Part shown: positions 34,574 through 42,969 of the stretch, in pieces
Position numbering within the stretch: the first letter of the stretch is position 1
Layout of the letters: the number at the start of each line of letters is the position of its first letter
Origin: an uncultured Prevotellaceae bacterium
Lineage (GTDB): Bacteria > Bacteroidota > Bacteroidia > Bacteroidales > Bacteroidaceae
DNA: 64,000 nucleotides
NCBI GenBank assembly: GCA_900315095.1
Contig: OMXS01000019.1
Span: 1-64,000, forward strand
Direction of reading: 5' to 3'
Notes under the pieces: generated by a model
Databases searched by the model: none
Told to the model about the DNA's origin: nothing
Seen by the model: the letters and a program-made list of their open reading frames with translations, nothing else
Made by a program: the position numbers and the translations under genes

Positions 34574-34634
34574 GTATGGGAAAATTGGCACAGAAAAAAA
34601 TGGAGAATAATTTGGTCGTGTGTGCGGAATCTTG

Positions 34635-34642
34635 TATTTTTG
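34635..34642 (+). promoter_or_regulatory. -7 element TATTTTTG before priA
   Basis: Consensus match 30 bp upstream of the priA start codon at 34672. Confidence 0.5.
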
Positions 34643-34671
34643 TGTGCTAAATCTAATTGTTACTCGTAGAG

Positions 34672-36942
34672 ATGTATTTCGTTGATGTCATACTGCCAGT
34701 ACCCCTTGAGGGGCTGTTCACCTACGGCCTGCCCGAGCAATGGGCGGCGCGGGTGACTATGGGCGTGCGTGTTCTGGTGCCGTTGGGCAAGAGCAAGCAC
34801 TATATTGCTATGGCTGTGAGAGTGCATCAGACGGAACCACAGGTGAAATGGAAAAACATCGAACAGGTGCTCGACGACAAGCCGGTGCTCAGGCAGGAGC
34901 AGATGAGGCTGTGGCAGTGGATTAGCGACTATTACATGTCGCCCATAGGTGATGTGTTTAAGGCGGCGATGCCTAGCGGAATGAAGACAGAGGAAGGCTA
35001 TCGTCCGCGCACCGAGACATGCCTGGACCTCGCAGAGAAATGGCGCTCGGAGCAGAACCTGCATCTGGCACTCGACATGATGCGGCGTGCGGAGAAGCAA
35101 CGCAAGGTGTTTGAGACCTTTCTCACCATGACAGGATGGGACCAGATAGAGGGCAGCGTGCCGCAGGGACAGATAGAGGAGGTGTCGCGTGACGAGCTGA
35201 TGAATGCCACCCATTGCACCGCTGCTGTGCTGAAATCGCTTATCGACAAGGGATTCCTGATGACATACGAGCGCGAGGTGGGACGATTGAACCACGGAGG
35301 AGAGCCAGACTACACTAGGATACAGGCGCTGAGCACGGCGCAGCAGGATGCGTATAACGATATTCTTATGGGTTTCCTGAAGAAGAACGTGGTGCTACTG
35401 CACGGCGTGACATCCAGCGGTAAGACAGAACTGTATATCCACTTGATAAAGCGTGCTATAGAGCGCCATGAGCAGGTGCTTTATCTGATGCCTGAGATTG
35501 CGCTTACGGTGCAGATGCAGCAACGACTGCAGCGTGTCTTCGGCAACCGCCTGGGTATCTATCACTCGAAATACAGCGATGCCGAGCGCGTGGAGATATG
35601 GAAGAAACAACTCTCTGACGCACCTTATGACGTTATTCTCGGCGCGCGCTCTGCGGTGTTCCTTCCTTTCCAGAAACTCGGGCTGGTTATAATAGACGAG
35701 GAGCATGAGACTTCCTTCAAGCAGCAAGATCCGGCACCGCGATATCATGCTCGTTCGGCGGCTATAGTGTTGGCGTCGATGTATGGCGCGAAAACTCTGC
35801 TGGGCACGGCAACACCCTCGGCAGAGAGTTATCATAACGTTCTCACAGGGAAATATGCCCTTGCCACGTTAAACACACGATATAAGGACATCGCGCTGCC
35901 AGAGATACGCGTTGTGGACACCAAAGACTTGCAGCGCAGGAAGATGATGCACGGACCTTTCTCGCCGCAGTTGCTCGCTGCCGTGCGTGCTGCTCTCGAC
36001 AACGGTGAGCAGGCGATACTGTTCCAGAACCGCCGGGGATTTGCCCCTATGGTGGAGTGCAAGCAATGTGGATGGGTGCCGAAGTGCCAGAACTGCGACG
36101 TGTCGCTGACGCTGCATAAGAACACCTCGCAGCTGTCGTGCCACTATTGTGGTTTCACATATCGTGTACCGGAGCAGTGCCCAAGCTGCGAGAGCCGTGA
36201 ACTGATGACGCGCGGGTTCGGTACGGAGAAGGTGGAGGACCAGATACTGGAGCTGTTCCCCGATGCTCGTGTGGCGCGCATGGACCTTGACACCACTCGC
36301 ACACGCAGCGCATACGAGCGTATCATAGGTGATTTCTCAGCAGGCAGGACTAATATCCTCATTGGAACGCAGATGGTGACTAAGGGACTCGACTTCGACC
36401 GTGTCTCGGTGGTGGGCATACTCAATGCCGACTCCATGCTCAACTATCCTGACTTCCGTGCCTATGAGCATGCCTTCACCATGATGTCGCAGGTAAGCGG
36501 ACGTGCCGGCAGGAAAGGGAAGCAAGGGCTTGTGCTGCTGCAGACAAAGAACAAGGACCTGGATGTGGTGCGACAGGTGGTGACCAACGATTTCCAGTCG
36601 TTCTTCCGTGACCTTGAACAGGAGCGACGTGACTTCCGTTATCCGCCGTTCTCACACCTTATTTATGTTTATATGCGCAACAAGGACAACCGCCTGCTGG
36701 AGAGTGCTGCGATGGAGATGGGCGCTCGTCTGCGCCAGTGGTTCGGTGGGCGCGTGCTGGGTCCTGATAAGCCAGCGGTGGCTAAAGTGAAGACCATGAA
36801 CATTCGGAAGATAGTGCTGAAACTGGAACTAGGCATCGACCTCGCCAGCGTGCGCAAGTATCTTAGACAGGCAGAGCAGCAGATGATGCAAAACAAGCAA
36901 TATGCCTCATTGCAGATATATTTCGATGTCGATCCTTTGTAG
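34672..36942 (+). CDS. priA: Primosomal protein N' (replication restart helicase PriA)
   Basis: A 756-residue superfamily 2 helicase. The N-terminal 3'-DNA-end-binding domain is seen in YFVDVILPVPLEGLFTYGLP; Walker A GVTSSGKTE at 245-253; the DEEH box at 342-345; then two zinc-binding cysteine pairs in CKQCGWVPKCQNC and CHYCGFTYRVPEQCPSC; then helicase motifs ILIGTQMVTKGLDFDRVSVV and QVSGRAGRKGKQG. PriA reloads the replisome at stalled forks. Start ATG 34672 gives the usual N-terminus; the TTG five codons upstream is unlikely. Housekeeping gene, so the region is core chromosome. Confidence 0.96.
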   Translation: MYFVDVILPVPLEGLFTYGLPEQWAARVTMGVRVLVPLGKSKHYIAMAVRVHQTEPQVKWKNIEQVLDDKPVLRQEQMRLWQWISDYYMSPIGDVFKAAMPSGMKTEEGYRPRTETCLDLAEKWRSEQNLHLALDMMRRAEKQRKVFETFLTMTGWDQIEGSVPQGQIEEVSRDELMNATHCTAAVLKSLIDKGFLMTYEREVGRLNHGGEPDYTRIQALSTAQQDAYNDILMGFLKKNVVLLHGVTSSGKTELYIHLIKRAIERHEQVLYLMPEIALTVQMQQRLQRVFGNRLGIYHSKYSDAERVEIWKKQLSDAPYDVILGARSAVFLPFQKLGLVIIDEEHETSFKQQDPAPRYHARSAAIVLASMYGAKTLLGTATPSAESYHNVLTGKYALATLNTRYKDIALPEIRVVDTKDLQRRKMMHGPFSPQLLAAVRAALDNGEQAILFQNRRGFAPMVECKQCGWVPKCQNCDVSLTLHKNTSQLSCHYCGFTYRVPEQCPSCESRELMTRGFGTEKVEDQILELFPDARVARMDLDTTRTRSAYERIIGDFSAGRTNILIGTQMVTKGLDFDRVSVVGILNADSMLNYPDFRAYEHAFTMMSQVSGRAGRKGKQGLVLLQTKNKDLDVVRQVVTNDFQSFFRDLEQERRDFRYPPFSHLIYVYMRNKDNRLLESAAMEMGARLRQWFGGRVLGPDKPAVAKVKTMNIRKIVLKLELGIDLASVRKYLRQAEQQMMQNKQYASLQIYFDVDPL

Positions 36943-36992
36943 TTGACTGATGTATTGTCATTAATAATCGTTTAAAAATAGAGGAAGAAGAA

Positions 36993-37091
36993 ATGACTAA
37001 AACCTTTTCTGTCTTTATGTCAATGTTTAAGAAATACACAGGAATGACTCTCTCTGCATACCGTGAGATCGCGCGTAAGAAGAGAGGATAG
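36993..37091 (+). pseudogene. AraC-family C-terminal fragment (32 codons)
   Basis: ATG 36993 to TAG 37089-37091, preceded by GAGGAAG. The 32 residues include FKKYTGMTLSAYREIARKK, which matches the last helix of the second helix-turn-helix of AraC-family regulators (usually FKKYxGxTPxxYR). No other part of such a regulator is found upstream, where priA ends 50 bp before. It may be the remnant of a lost regulator or a very short expressed peptide. Confidence 0.6.
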
Positions 37092-37176
37092 CCGAGAAAG
37101 CATGTGCGTAATGATAAAAAATCTTAATTAAAATGCAATTTGTTCGCAAAATATTATAGGAGTTTAGTTTTTTTCC

Positions 37177-37184
37177 TAACTTTG
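37177..37184 (+). promoter_or_regulatory. -7 element TAACTTTG
   Basis: Consensus match 71 bp before the lipoprotein start codon. Confidence 0.55.
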
Positions 37185-37254
37185 CAGCGAATGAAACAAA
37201 AACAAATTGAAAAACAATTCACAGTTTTAAATTAACAACTAAATTCTAAATTAA

Positions 37255-38148
37255 ATGAAAAAGATTTTTTATTTCGCAGCATTGGCACTGAGCGTAATCG
37301 CATTCTCAAGCTGCACAGACAAGCAGGCAAATGGTAACAACAACGGAAGTGACAGCACCGCCACAGAACAGGAGGGTGAGGCTAAGATGGGTCCTATGGG
37401 AACATTCACTATTCCTGAGGGTTCTGCACTCAAGGATGCTGACAACATCTCTTATATCCTCTTCCCAAGCAGCTATGCAAGTGCAATGGAGAAAGGCGAG
37501 GACATCAACGGAAAGACTGCTATCTACTACAACAGAGAACTTGCTGAGGCTGGTGAGACCAACAGTAAGCTTTCAGGAAATGAGGTTCGCTATCCTAACA
37601 ACCTTCTCATCCCTATCTACAAGGACGCTAAGGCAAAGAAGGGTGATGTCGTTCTGACATGGTGGCAGAGCGGTTCAGGTATGGAGCGTGCTATCGTTAC
37701 CGACGACAGCGATCCTACACAGCCAAAGGTTCACTATCTTGACCTGAGCTACAAAGGCGACGGTTCTGGTTTCGCAGAGAAGCATGACAACGAGCAGCTG
37801 AAGCCAAACTCATTCGTTGTTCTGAACGACGGCGAGTGGCAGCCAGGTGCACCTCTTGCTGTTAAAGACGACGGCAAGTATAACAAGGGTATCCTCGTTA
37901 ATGCAGTAGGCGACAAGGTTCTGTATCTTGGTTTCGCAGGCAAGCTCATTGAGGCTAACAAGAGCGATGTTAAACTGCTTCCTGTTAAGCCAGCTGTTAA
38001 CGTAGGCGACAATGTTAAGTCTGTATTCGTTGGCACATTCTCTAAGGACACTAAGGTTGAAAAGATCGACTCAAAGCTCGGTCGCATCTGGGTTAAGGAA
38101 GGTGACAGAGATGCTGAGCCAGTAAGTATCTTCGAGGTAATGAAGTAA
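37255..38148 (+). CDS. Lipoprotein of unknown function
   Basis: A 297-residue protein with signal MKKIFYFAALALSVIAFSSC, in which Cys20 is the predicted lipidation site, followed by an N/G/S/T-rich linker. Two beta-rich repeats may be present: the stretches KAKKGDVVLTWWQSGSGMER and KSVFVGTFSKDTKVEKID each lie in SH3-like surroundings (uncertain). Codons are strongly biased to a small set (AAG, GTT, GAC), as in the SusC gene, which suggests high expression. Single-gene unit with its own promoter and a strong terminator. Confidence 0.75.
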   Translation: MKKIFYFAALALSVIAFSSCTDKQANGNNNGSDSTATEQEGEAKMGPMGTFTIPEGSALKDADNISYILFPSSYASAMEKGEDINGKTAIYYNRELAEAGETNSKLSGNEVRYPNNLLIPIYKDAKAKKGDVVLTWWQSGSGMERAIVTDDSDPTQPKVHYLDLSYKGDGSGFAEKHDNEQLKPNSFVVLNDGEWQPGAPLAVKDDGKYNKGILVNAVGDKVLYLGFAGKLIEANKSDVKLLPVKPAVNVGDNVKSVFVGTFSKDTKVEKIDSKLGRIWVKEGDRDAEPVSIFEVMK

Positions 38149-38170
38149 TTCCTTATACCAATATTATAGC

Positions 38171-38203
38171 AAAAAGCACGGAGTAAGCTCCGTGCTTTTT
38201 TGT
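38171..38203 (+). terminator. Strong rho-independent terminator
   Basis: AAAAAGCACGGAG (38171-38183) pairs perfectly with CTCCGTGCTTTTT (38188-38200), loop TAAG, with a T-rich end, 22 bp after the lipoprotein gene. Confidence 0.9.
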
Positions 38204-38221
38204 TTATCCAAGATGTATTTT

Positions 38222-38249
38222 CGCTCAACGCTCAACACTCATCGTTCAA
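38222..38249. repeat. Degenerate heptamers of the CTCAACN type, four units
   Basis: CGCTCAA, CGCTCAA, CACTCAT and CGTTCAA follow one another; the last one contains the stop codon of the SGNH gene. A related array of CTCAACT units lies inside waaA. Confidence 0.65.
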
Positions 38250-39436
38250 CGTTTATAAATTTCTGCTGCGAGCTTTCCCATTGCAGCATAACCTGTAGGG
38301 TTGAGGTGGAGCCAGTCGTCGCTGTATTCGGCTTTCAGTTTAGTAGGGTCTTGTGGGTCGCGCACCAGTTCATCGAAGTCGATGACAGCGTCGAATGCTC
38401 CCGAAGTCCTTATCCATTCGTTAACCACCTGGCGTGCAGCCTCGTGGAAGAAACTGTAGTATGAGTTTCCTTTGAACGGAGTTATCGTAGCGCCGATAAC
38501 CTTCCATCCCTTGGCATGTCCCTGATCAATGAAACTCTTATATGCCTCAGTAAGTTTTTTGGCCACTTCCTCAGAATTGCCTCTGCTTCCGCCGATGTCG
38601 TTCACTCCTTGGAAGATAATGAGTGTCTTCACCCCTTGCTGTTCGAGGATGTCACGGTTGAAACGTTTTACTGCTGGTTCGCTCAGTCCTCCCCACAACA
38701 CGGAGTTACCGCCGATGCCAAGATTAAGAACTGATGTCTCGCCTCCCAGGGCCTCTGCCATTGCGTCGGTCCAGCGGTTCTGCTTGTTGGTGGTACTTCC
38801 ACGCCCATCGGTGATGCTGTTGCCAAGTACAACAATTGCATTAGCCTCTGCAGGATTACTTCTCAATACGTCGAGTGATGCGATGTTATACCAATGGTCC
38901 ACCTTCTCTGCGTCAACGAACTTCGTCTTCGGTTTTGCTACACCTTTTATAATATAAGAGGTGGTACGTGAACCGCGATGCGACGATGCGTTCACTGGTG
39001 TGCTCTCGCCGTAGTTTATGGTTATGGAAAGGAGTTGCAGCGGTTTCAGGTTATAACCAATGACATCAGACGTGAGGTCTTTGCCTGGCTCGATGGTAAT
39101 ATTCCGCTTTCCGTTGAATGTGACATACTTTGCTGTTTTTGCGTCGATATCGCTTGCTTCTTTTGCGTCAGCTATGAATACCGACTTGATGTCAACAGGC
39201 TCCTTGCTGTGCACGTTTGAGAGTTTCAACTGGAGTTGTGTTCCTCCTTTTGAGACATGGATTATTTGTCTGATAGCACGGTTGGATAGTGATGAAGCGG
39301 GCATGTCGCTTGGTCCGGTGAACTCTATTGCAGTTGCCCATGTTGCTTCCCATACTGATGTTGGTGAATTCTTCTGCTGTGCCGAAATCGTCATCGACAT
39401 TGCAGCTGTCAGTAGTAAAATAGTTAATTTCCTCAT
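38246..39436 (-). CDS. Secreted SGNH-family esterase
   Basis: A 396-residue protein with signal peptide MRKLTILLLTAAMSMTISA. The first part (about 25-195) is a beta-sandwich that includes IRQIIHVSKGGTQLQLKLSN and SSHRGSRTTSYI. The second part is an SGNH hydrolase with GNSITDGRGSTT (Ser), GIGGN, QGVNDIGG and DDWLHLNPTGY (Asp, His), so the catalytic set is complete. It is a close relative of the N-terminal half of the gene at 51637-54498. Probably a carbohydrate acetylesterase. It is divergent from susC and has its own TAAATTTG element. Confidence 0.87.
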   Translation of the reverse strand: MRKLTILLLTAAMSMTISAQQKNSPTSVWEATWATAIEFTGPSDMPASSLSNRAIRQIIHVSKGGTQLQLKLSNVHSKEPVDIKSVFIADAKEASDIDAKTAKYVTFNGKRNITIEPGKDLTSDVIGYNLKPLQLLSITINYGESTPVNASSHRGSRTTSYIIKGVAKPKTKFVDAEKVDHWYNIASLDVLRSNPAEANAIVVLGNSITDGRGSTTNKQNRWTDAMAEALGGETSVLNLGIGGNSVLWGGLSEPAVKRFNRDILEQQGVKTLIIFQGVNDIGGSRGNSEEVAKKLTEAYKSFIDQGHAKGWKVIGATITPFKGNSYYSFFHEAARQVVNEWIRTSGAFDAVIDFDELVRDPQDPTKLKAEYSDDWLHLNPTGYAAMGKLAAEIYKR

Positions 39437-39474
39437 TTCTTATTGACTCTTAGTTGATGTTGTTTTGTGTTTGC

Positions 39475-39482
39475 AAATTTAG
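39475..39482 (-). promoter_or_regulatory. -7 element TAAATTTG for the SGNH gene
   Basis: Reverse-strand consensus match 39 bp before the start codon at 39436. Confidence 0.5.
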
Positions 39483-39529
39483 CAAAATGTTTTCAAACGA
39501 GATGCAACATTTGTAACCTATATGTTTAC

Positions 39530-39631
39530 TTATGTCTCAAATCATGAGAATTATGTCATAAAAGGAGTGGAATATTTGCGTTTTTTCGTCATTTGAGACA
39601 TAATGAGACATTTTTTGTTTAATATGAGACA
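39530..39631. promoter_or_regulatory. TGAGACA box cluster and 13-bp inverted repeat upstream of susC
   Basis: TTATGTCTCAAAT (39530-39542) and ATTTGAGACATAA (39591-39603) are perfect reverse complements. TGAGACA occurs at 39594, 39604 and 39625 on the plus strand and at 39533-39539 on the minus strand. The last copy ends exactly 30 bp before the -7 element at 39662, as at 46506. Confidence 0.7.
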
Positions 39632-39661
39632 TATTTTTGTCTTGCAAAAAGAAATTCAAAT

Positions 39662-39669
39662 TAATTTTG
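39662..39669 (+). promoter_or_regulatory. -7 element TAATTTTG before susC
   Basis: Consensus match followed by a leader of about 120 bases before the susC start codon. Confidence 0.6.
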
Positions 39670-39793
39670 CAGCGGAAGAAAATGACTAAAAACTTAATGC
39701 CATTTCAGTCTTAGCGAGATTTCACGATGGCGCACCTAAATAAATGTAACTGAAAATTTCATACTTAATTTATCTTTATTAATACTAATTTTT

Positions 39794-42700
39794 ATGGATT
39801 TAAACCTTAGAAAAACAGCTCTCCTTGTGGGATTGTGCTCCGTTGTCGGAATCATCAGTCCTCTACAAGTATCGGCTGCCGAAAATTCGGTGCAAGCCGT
39901 ACAGCAGTCAAAGAAAGTGAGCGGTAACGTAAGCGATTCGCAAGGACCGCTTATCGGAGCCACTGTTATGGAAAAGGGTACTACGAACGGTACGGTTACC
40001 GACTTCGACGGTAACTTCGAACTGAACGTTAAGCCCGGTGCCACTCTCGTTGTTTCCTATATCGGTTATGTCGATCAGGAAATTGTAGTTGGCAATCAGT
40101 CAACAATCACCGTTTCATTGGTGGAAGAAGGCCATAACCTCAACGAGGTGGTGGTAATCGGTTACGGTACACAGCGTCGCGAGGCAGTGACCGGTTCTGT
40201 TGTCAATGTGAACGGTGAGAAACTGAACCAGATGGCTGCCACTAACGCCGCTTATGCTTTGCAAGGTCGCGTTGCAGGTGTTAATATGCAGCAGACATCA
40301 TCACAACCAGGTGCAGAGATGCAGATCCGCATCCGTGGTCAGCGCTCACTCAACGCCAGCAACGACCCTCTGATTGTGCTCGATGGAATCCCATTCATGG
40401 GTAACCTTTCTGATATTAACCCGTCGGACATCAAGAGCATGGACATCCTCAAGGATGCTTCTGCAACAGCTATCTACGGTAGCCGCGGTGCCAACGGTGT
40501 AATCATCATCACAACAGTGAAGGGTTCTATGGGAACTCCTGCCAAGGTAAGTTACAACGCTTACGTTGGTTTCAAGAAGGTGTTCCACAAGTATCCTATG
40601 ATGAACAGCGCTCAGTATCAGAAACTGCGTGACTATGCCGGACTTTACACCAACTCCCTCGACGAACCACAGGATGAGAACGGCAAACCTCTCTATGATA
40701 CTGACTGGCAAGACCTCTTCTATAAGACTGGTATCACACAGAGCCATGATGTAAGCGTTACTGGCGGCACCAACGGCGGAAGCTACAGTTTCGGTGCTGG
40801 TTACTATCGTGACGAGGCTGTTATCCCGACACAGAGTTACAGTCGTTACAGCATCCGCGGTAACTTCGACCAGAAGGTGGGCGACTGGTTCCGCTTCGGC
40901 TTGAGTACAAACACCAGTTATCGTTCTACAGAGGGCGGCAACGTAGGCCTTTACAATGTGCTGTCAAAGACTCCTATGATTAATCCTTACAATGAGGACG
41001 GCACTTTGAAGCGCACTGTCGATATGCCTATTGATGGTGGTCAGTATGTTTGGACAAAGGAGCGTCTTGAGGACCTGAGCCAACTCTACCTTAATGAGAA
41101 TAAGGGTATAGGTACTTACAACACTCTCTTCGCAGAGGTTAAATGCCCATGGGTAGAAGGCCTCTCTTACCGTATCAACATTGGTCTTAACTACCGCACA
41201 TCAAAGACTGGCGCGTTCACCGGAACCGGTATCAACGCCTCTAACCCCAACGAGCCTAACTCTGCTTCTGTTCAGCAGACAATCACAAGAAACTGGGCTG
41301 TTGAGAACATCCTTACTTACGACAAGACCTTCGCAGAGAAGCATCACCTGAACCTTACTGGCCTGTTCTCTGCTGAGAAGACATACTACGAGCAGAACCA
41401 CATGTCAGGAAAGAGCATTCCTGCTGAGTACTTCCAGTATTTCCAGATCGGTGCAGCCGAGCAAGACCTCGCTGTGAACCCCAACAACCAGAACTATTGG
41501 CGCAGCGGTCTTATCTCTTGGATGGGACGTGCTATGTATGACTATGACAATAAGTACATGCTCTCTGTTGCCTTCCGTTCAGATGCTTCTTCACGTCTGG
41601 CAAAGGGACACCAGTGGCACACATACCCAGCTGTTTCTGCTGGTTGGAACATGGCTCGCGAGGAGTTCATGAAGAGCCTACCTTGGGTAGACAACTTGAA
41701 ACTGCGCGTCGGTTATGGTGAGACCTCTAACCAGAGTATTAACCCATACTCAACCCTCGGTGCTTTGAGCACAAAGGTTTACAACTTCGGTTCTACAAAC
41801 GCCACAGGTTACTATGTTTCAACGCTGCCTAACCCAGAACTTGGATGGGAGTACAGTTCTACATGGAACTTCGGTCTTGACTACTCGCTCTTTAATGGAC
41901 GCATTTACGGTACATTTGAGTATTACATCCAGAACACTCACGACCTACTGCTTAGCGTGAACCTGCCACCTACATCAGGTGTGGGCAGCTACATGGCTAA
42001 CATCGGTAAGACACGTAACAAAGGTTTCGAGTTCTCTCTCAACGGCATCATCATCGACAACAAGAACGGTTGGAACTGGGAGGCAGGAATCAACCTTTAT
42101 GCTAACCGCAATAAGTTGGTTGAACTGGCATCGGGTGCTGAGCGCGACGTTAACAACCGCTGGTTCGTTGGTCACCCAATCGATGTAATCTACGACTATA
42201 AAAAGATTGGTCTCTGGCAGGAAAGCGATGACATCCCACTTGTTGTTGACGGTGAGGAGACATCCCTGCTCCAGGTGCTCGAGCCAGGTGGAAATGTCGG
42301 TATGATTAGAGTAGAATATACTGGTGAATATGACGAGAATGGCGTTCCTAAGCGTCAGATCAATACCGACGACCGCCAGGTGATGGATATGGAACCAGAT
42401 CTTATGGGAGGTTTCAACACCACAGTGGCTTATAAAGGCTTCGACCTCACAGTACTTGGCGCATTCCAGATTGGTGGTAAACTTATTAGTGCCATCCACT
42501 CTTCTAATGGTTATCTGAACATGCTCAGCGGTCGTCGCGGACAACTTGACGTTGACTACTGGACAGAAGAGAACACCGGTGCTAAGTACCCGAAACCAGG
42601 TGGAATGTCAAGCAACGACAACCCAATCTACGGTTCTACTCTCGGTTACTTCAACGCAGGTTATCTGAAGGTACGCGCCATCACTCTTGGTTACAACTTC

Positions 42701-42955
42701 GAGAACATCAAAGCAGTGAAGAACCTCGGCATCAGCCGTCTGCGTGCTTACTTCACCGTTCAGAATCCGTTTGTGCTCTTCTCTCCGTACAACAACGAGT
42801 GCGGTCTTGACCCAGAGACAAACACCTTGAGTAACAACGGCGGTTCAATGGCAGTGACAATGGATGGTTACACTGGCTCACATAAGATTCCAGTGATTGG
42901 TTACAACACACCATCTACTCGCAACTTCCTGTTCGGTATTAATTTAACATTCTAA
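39794..42955 (+). CDS. SusC-like TonB-dependent outer-membrane transporter
   Basis: A 1053-residue transporter. The order is: signal peptide ending VSAAE; a CarboxypepD_reg-like domain (about 41-115, VSGNVSDSQGPLIGATVMEK); a TonB-box region LNEVVVIGYGTQ; a plug with RIRGQRSLNASNDPLIVLDG and DASATAIYGSRGANGVIIIT; then a 22-strand barrel ending NFLFGINLTF with terminal phenylalanine. SusC proteins pull oligosaccharides through the outer membrane with the help of the SusD lipoprotein, encoded 14 bp downstream. The neighbours point to a glucuronoxylan-type glycan. Strong codon bias suggests high expression. Confidence 0.96.
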   Translation: MDLNLRKTALLVGLCSVVGIISPLQVSAAENSVQAVQQSKKVSGNVSDSQGPLIGATVMEKGTTNGTVTDFDGNFELNVKPGATLVVSYIGYVDQEIVVGNQSTITVSLVEEGHNLNEVVVIGYGTQRREAVTGSVVNVNGEKLNQMAATNAAYALQGRVAGVNMQQTSSQPGAEMQIRIRGQRSLNASNDPLIVLDGIPFMGNLSDINPSDIKSMDILKDASATAIYGSRGANGVIIITTVKGSMGTPAKVSYNAYVGFKKVFHKYPMMNSAQYQKLRDYAGLYTNSLDEPQDENGKPLYDTDWQDLFYKTGITQSHDVSVTGGTNGGSYSFGAGYYRDEAVIPTQSYSRYSIRGNFDQKVGDWFRFGLSTNTSYRSTEGGNVGLYNVLSKTPMINPYNEDGTLKRTVDMPIDGGQYVWTKERLEDLSQLYLNENKGIGTYNTLFAEVKCPWVEGLSYRINIGLNYRTSKTGAFTGTGINASNPNEPNSASVQQTITRNWAVENILTYDKTFAEKHHLNLTGLFSAEKTYYEQNHMSGKSIPAEYFQYFQIGAAEQDLAVNPNNQNYWRSGLISWMGRAMYDYDNKYMLSVAFRSDASSRLAKGHQWHTYPAVSAGWNMAREEFMKSLPWVDNLKLRVGYGETSNQSINPYSTLGALSTKVYNFGSTNATGYYVSTLPNPELGWEYSSTWNFGLDYSLFNGRIYGTFEYYIQNTHDLLLSVNLPPTSGVGSYMANIGKTRNKGFEFSLNGIIIDNKNGWNWEAGINLYANRNKLVELASGAERDVNNRWFVGHPIDVIYDYKKIGLWQESDDIPLVVDGEETSLLQVLEPGGNVGMIRVEYTGEYDENGVPKRQINTDDRQVMDMEPDLMGGFNTTVAYKGFDLTVLGAFQIGGKLISAIHSSNGYLNMLSGRRGQLDVDYWTEENTGAKYPKPGGMSSNDNPIYGSTLGYFNAGYLKVRAITLGYNFENIKAVKNLGISRLRAYFTVQNPFVLFSPYNNECGLDPETNTLSNNGGSMAVTMDGYTGSHKIPVIGYNTPSTRNFLFGINLTF

Positions 42956-42969
42956 AAATGTAGGGAATT

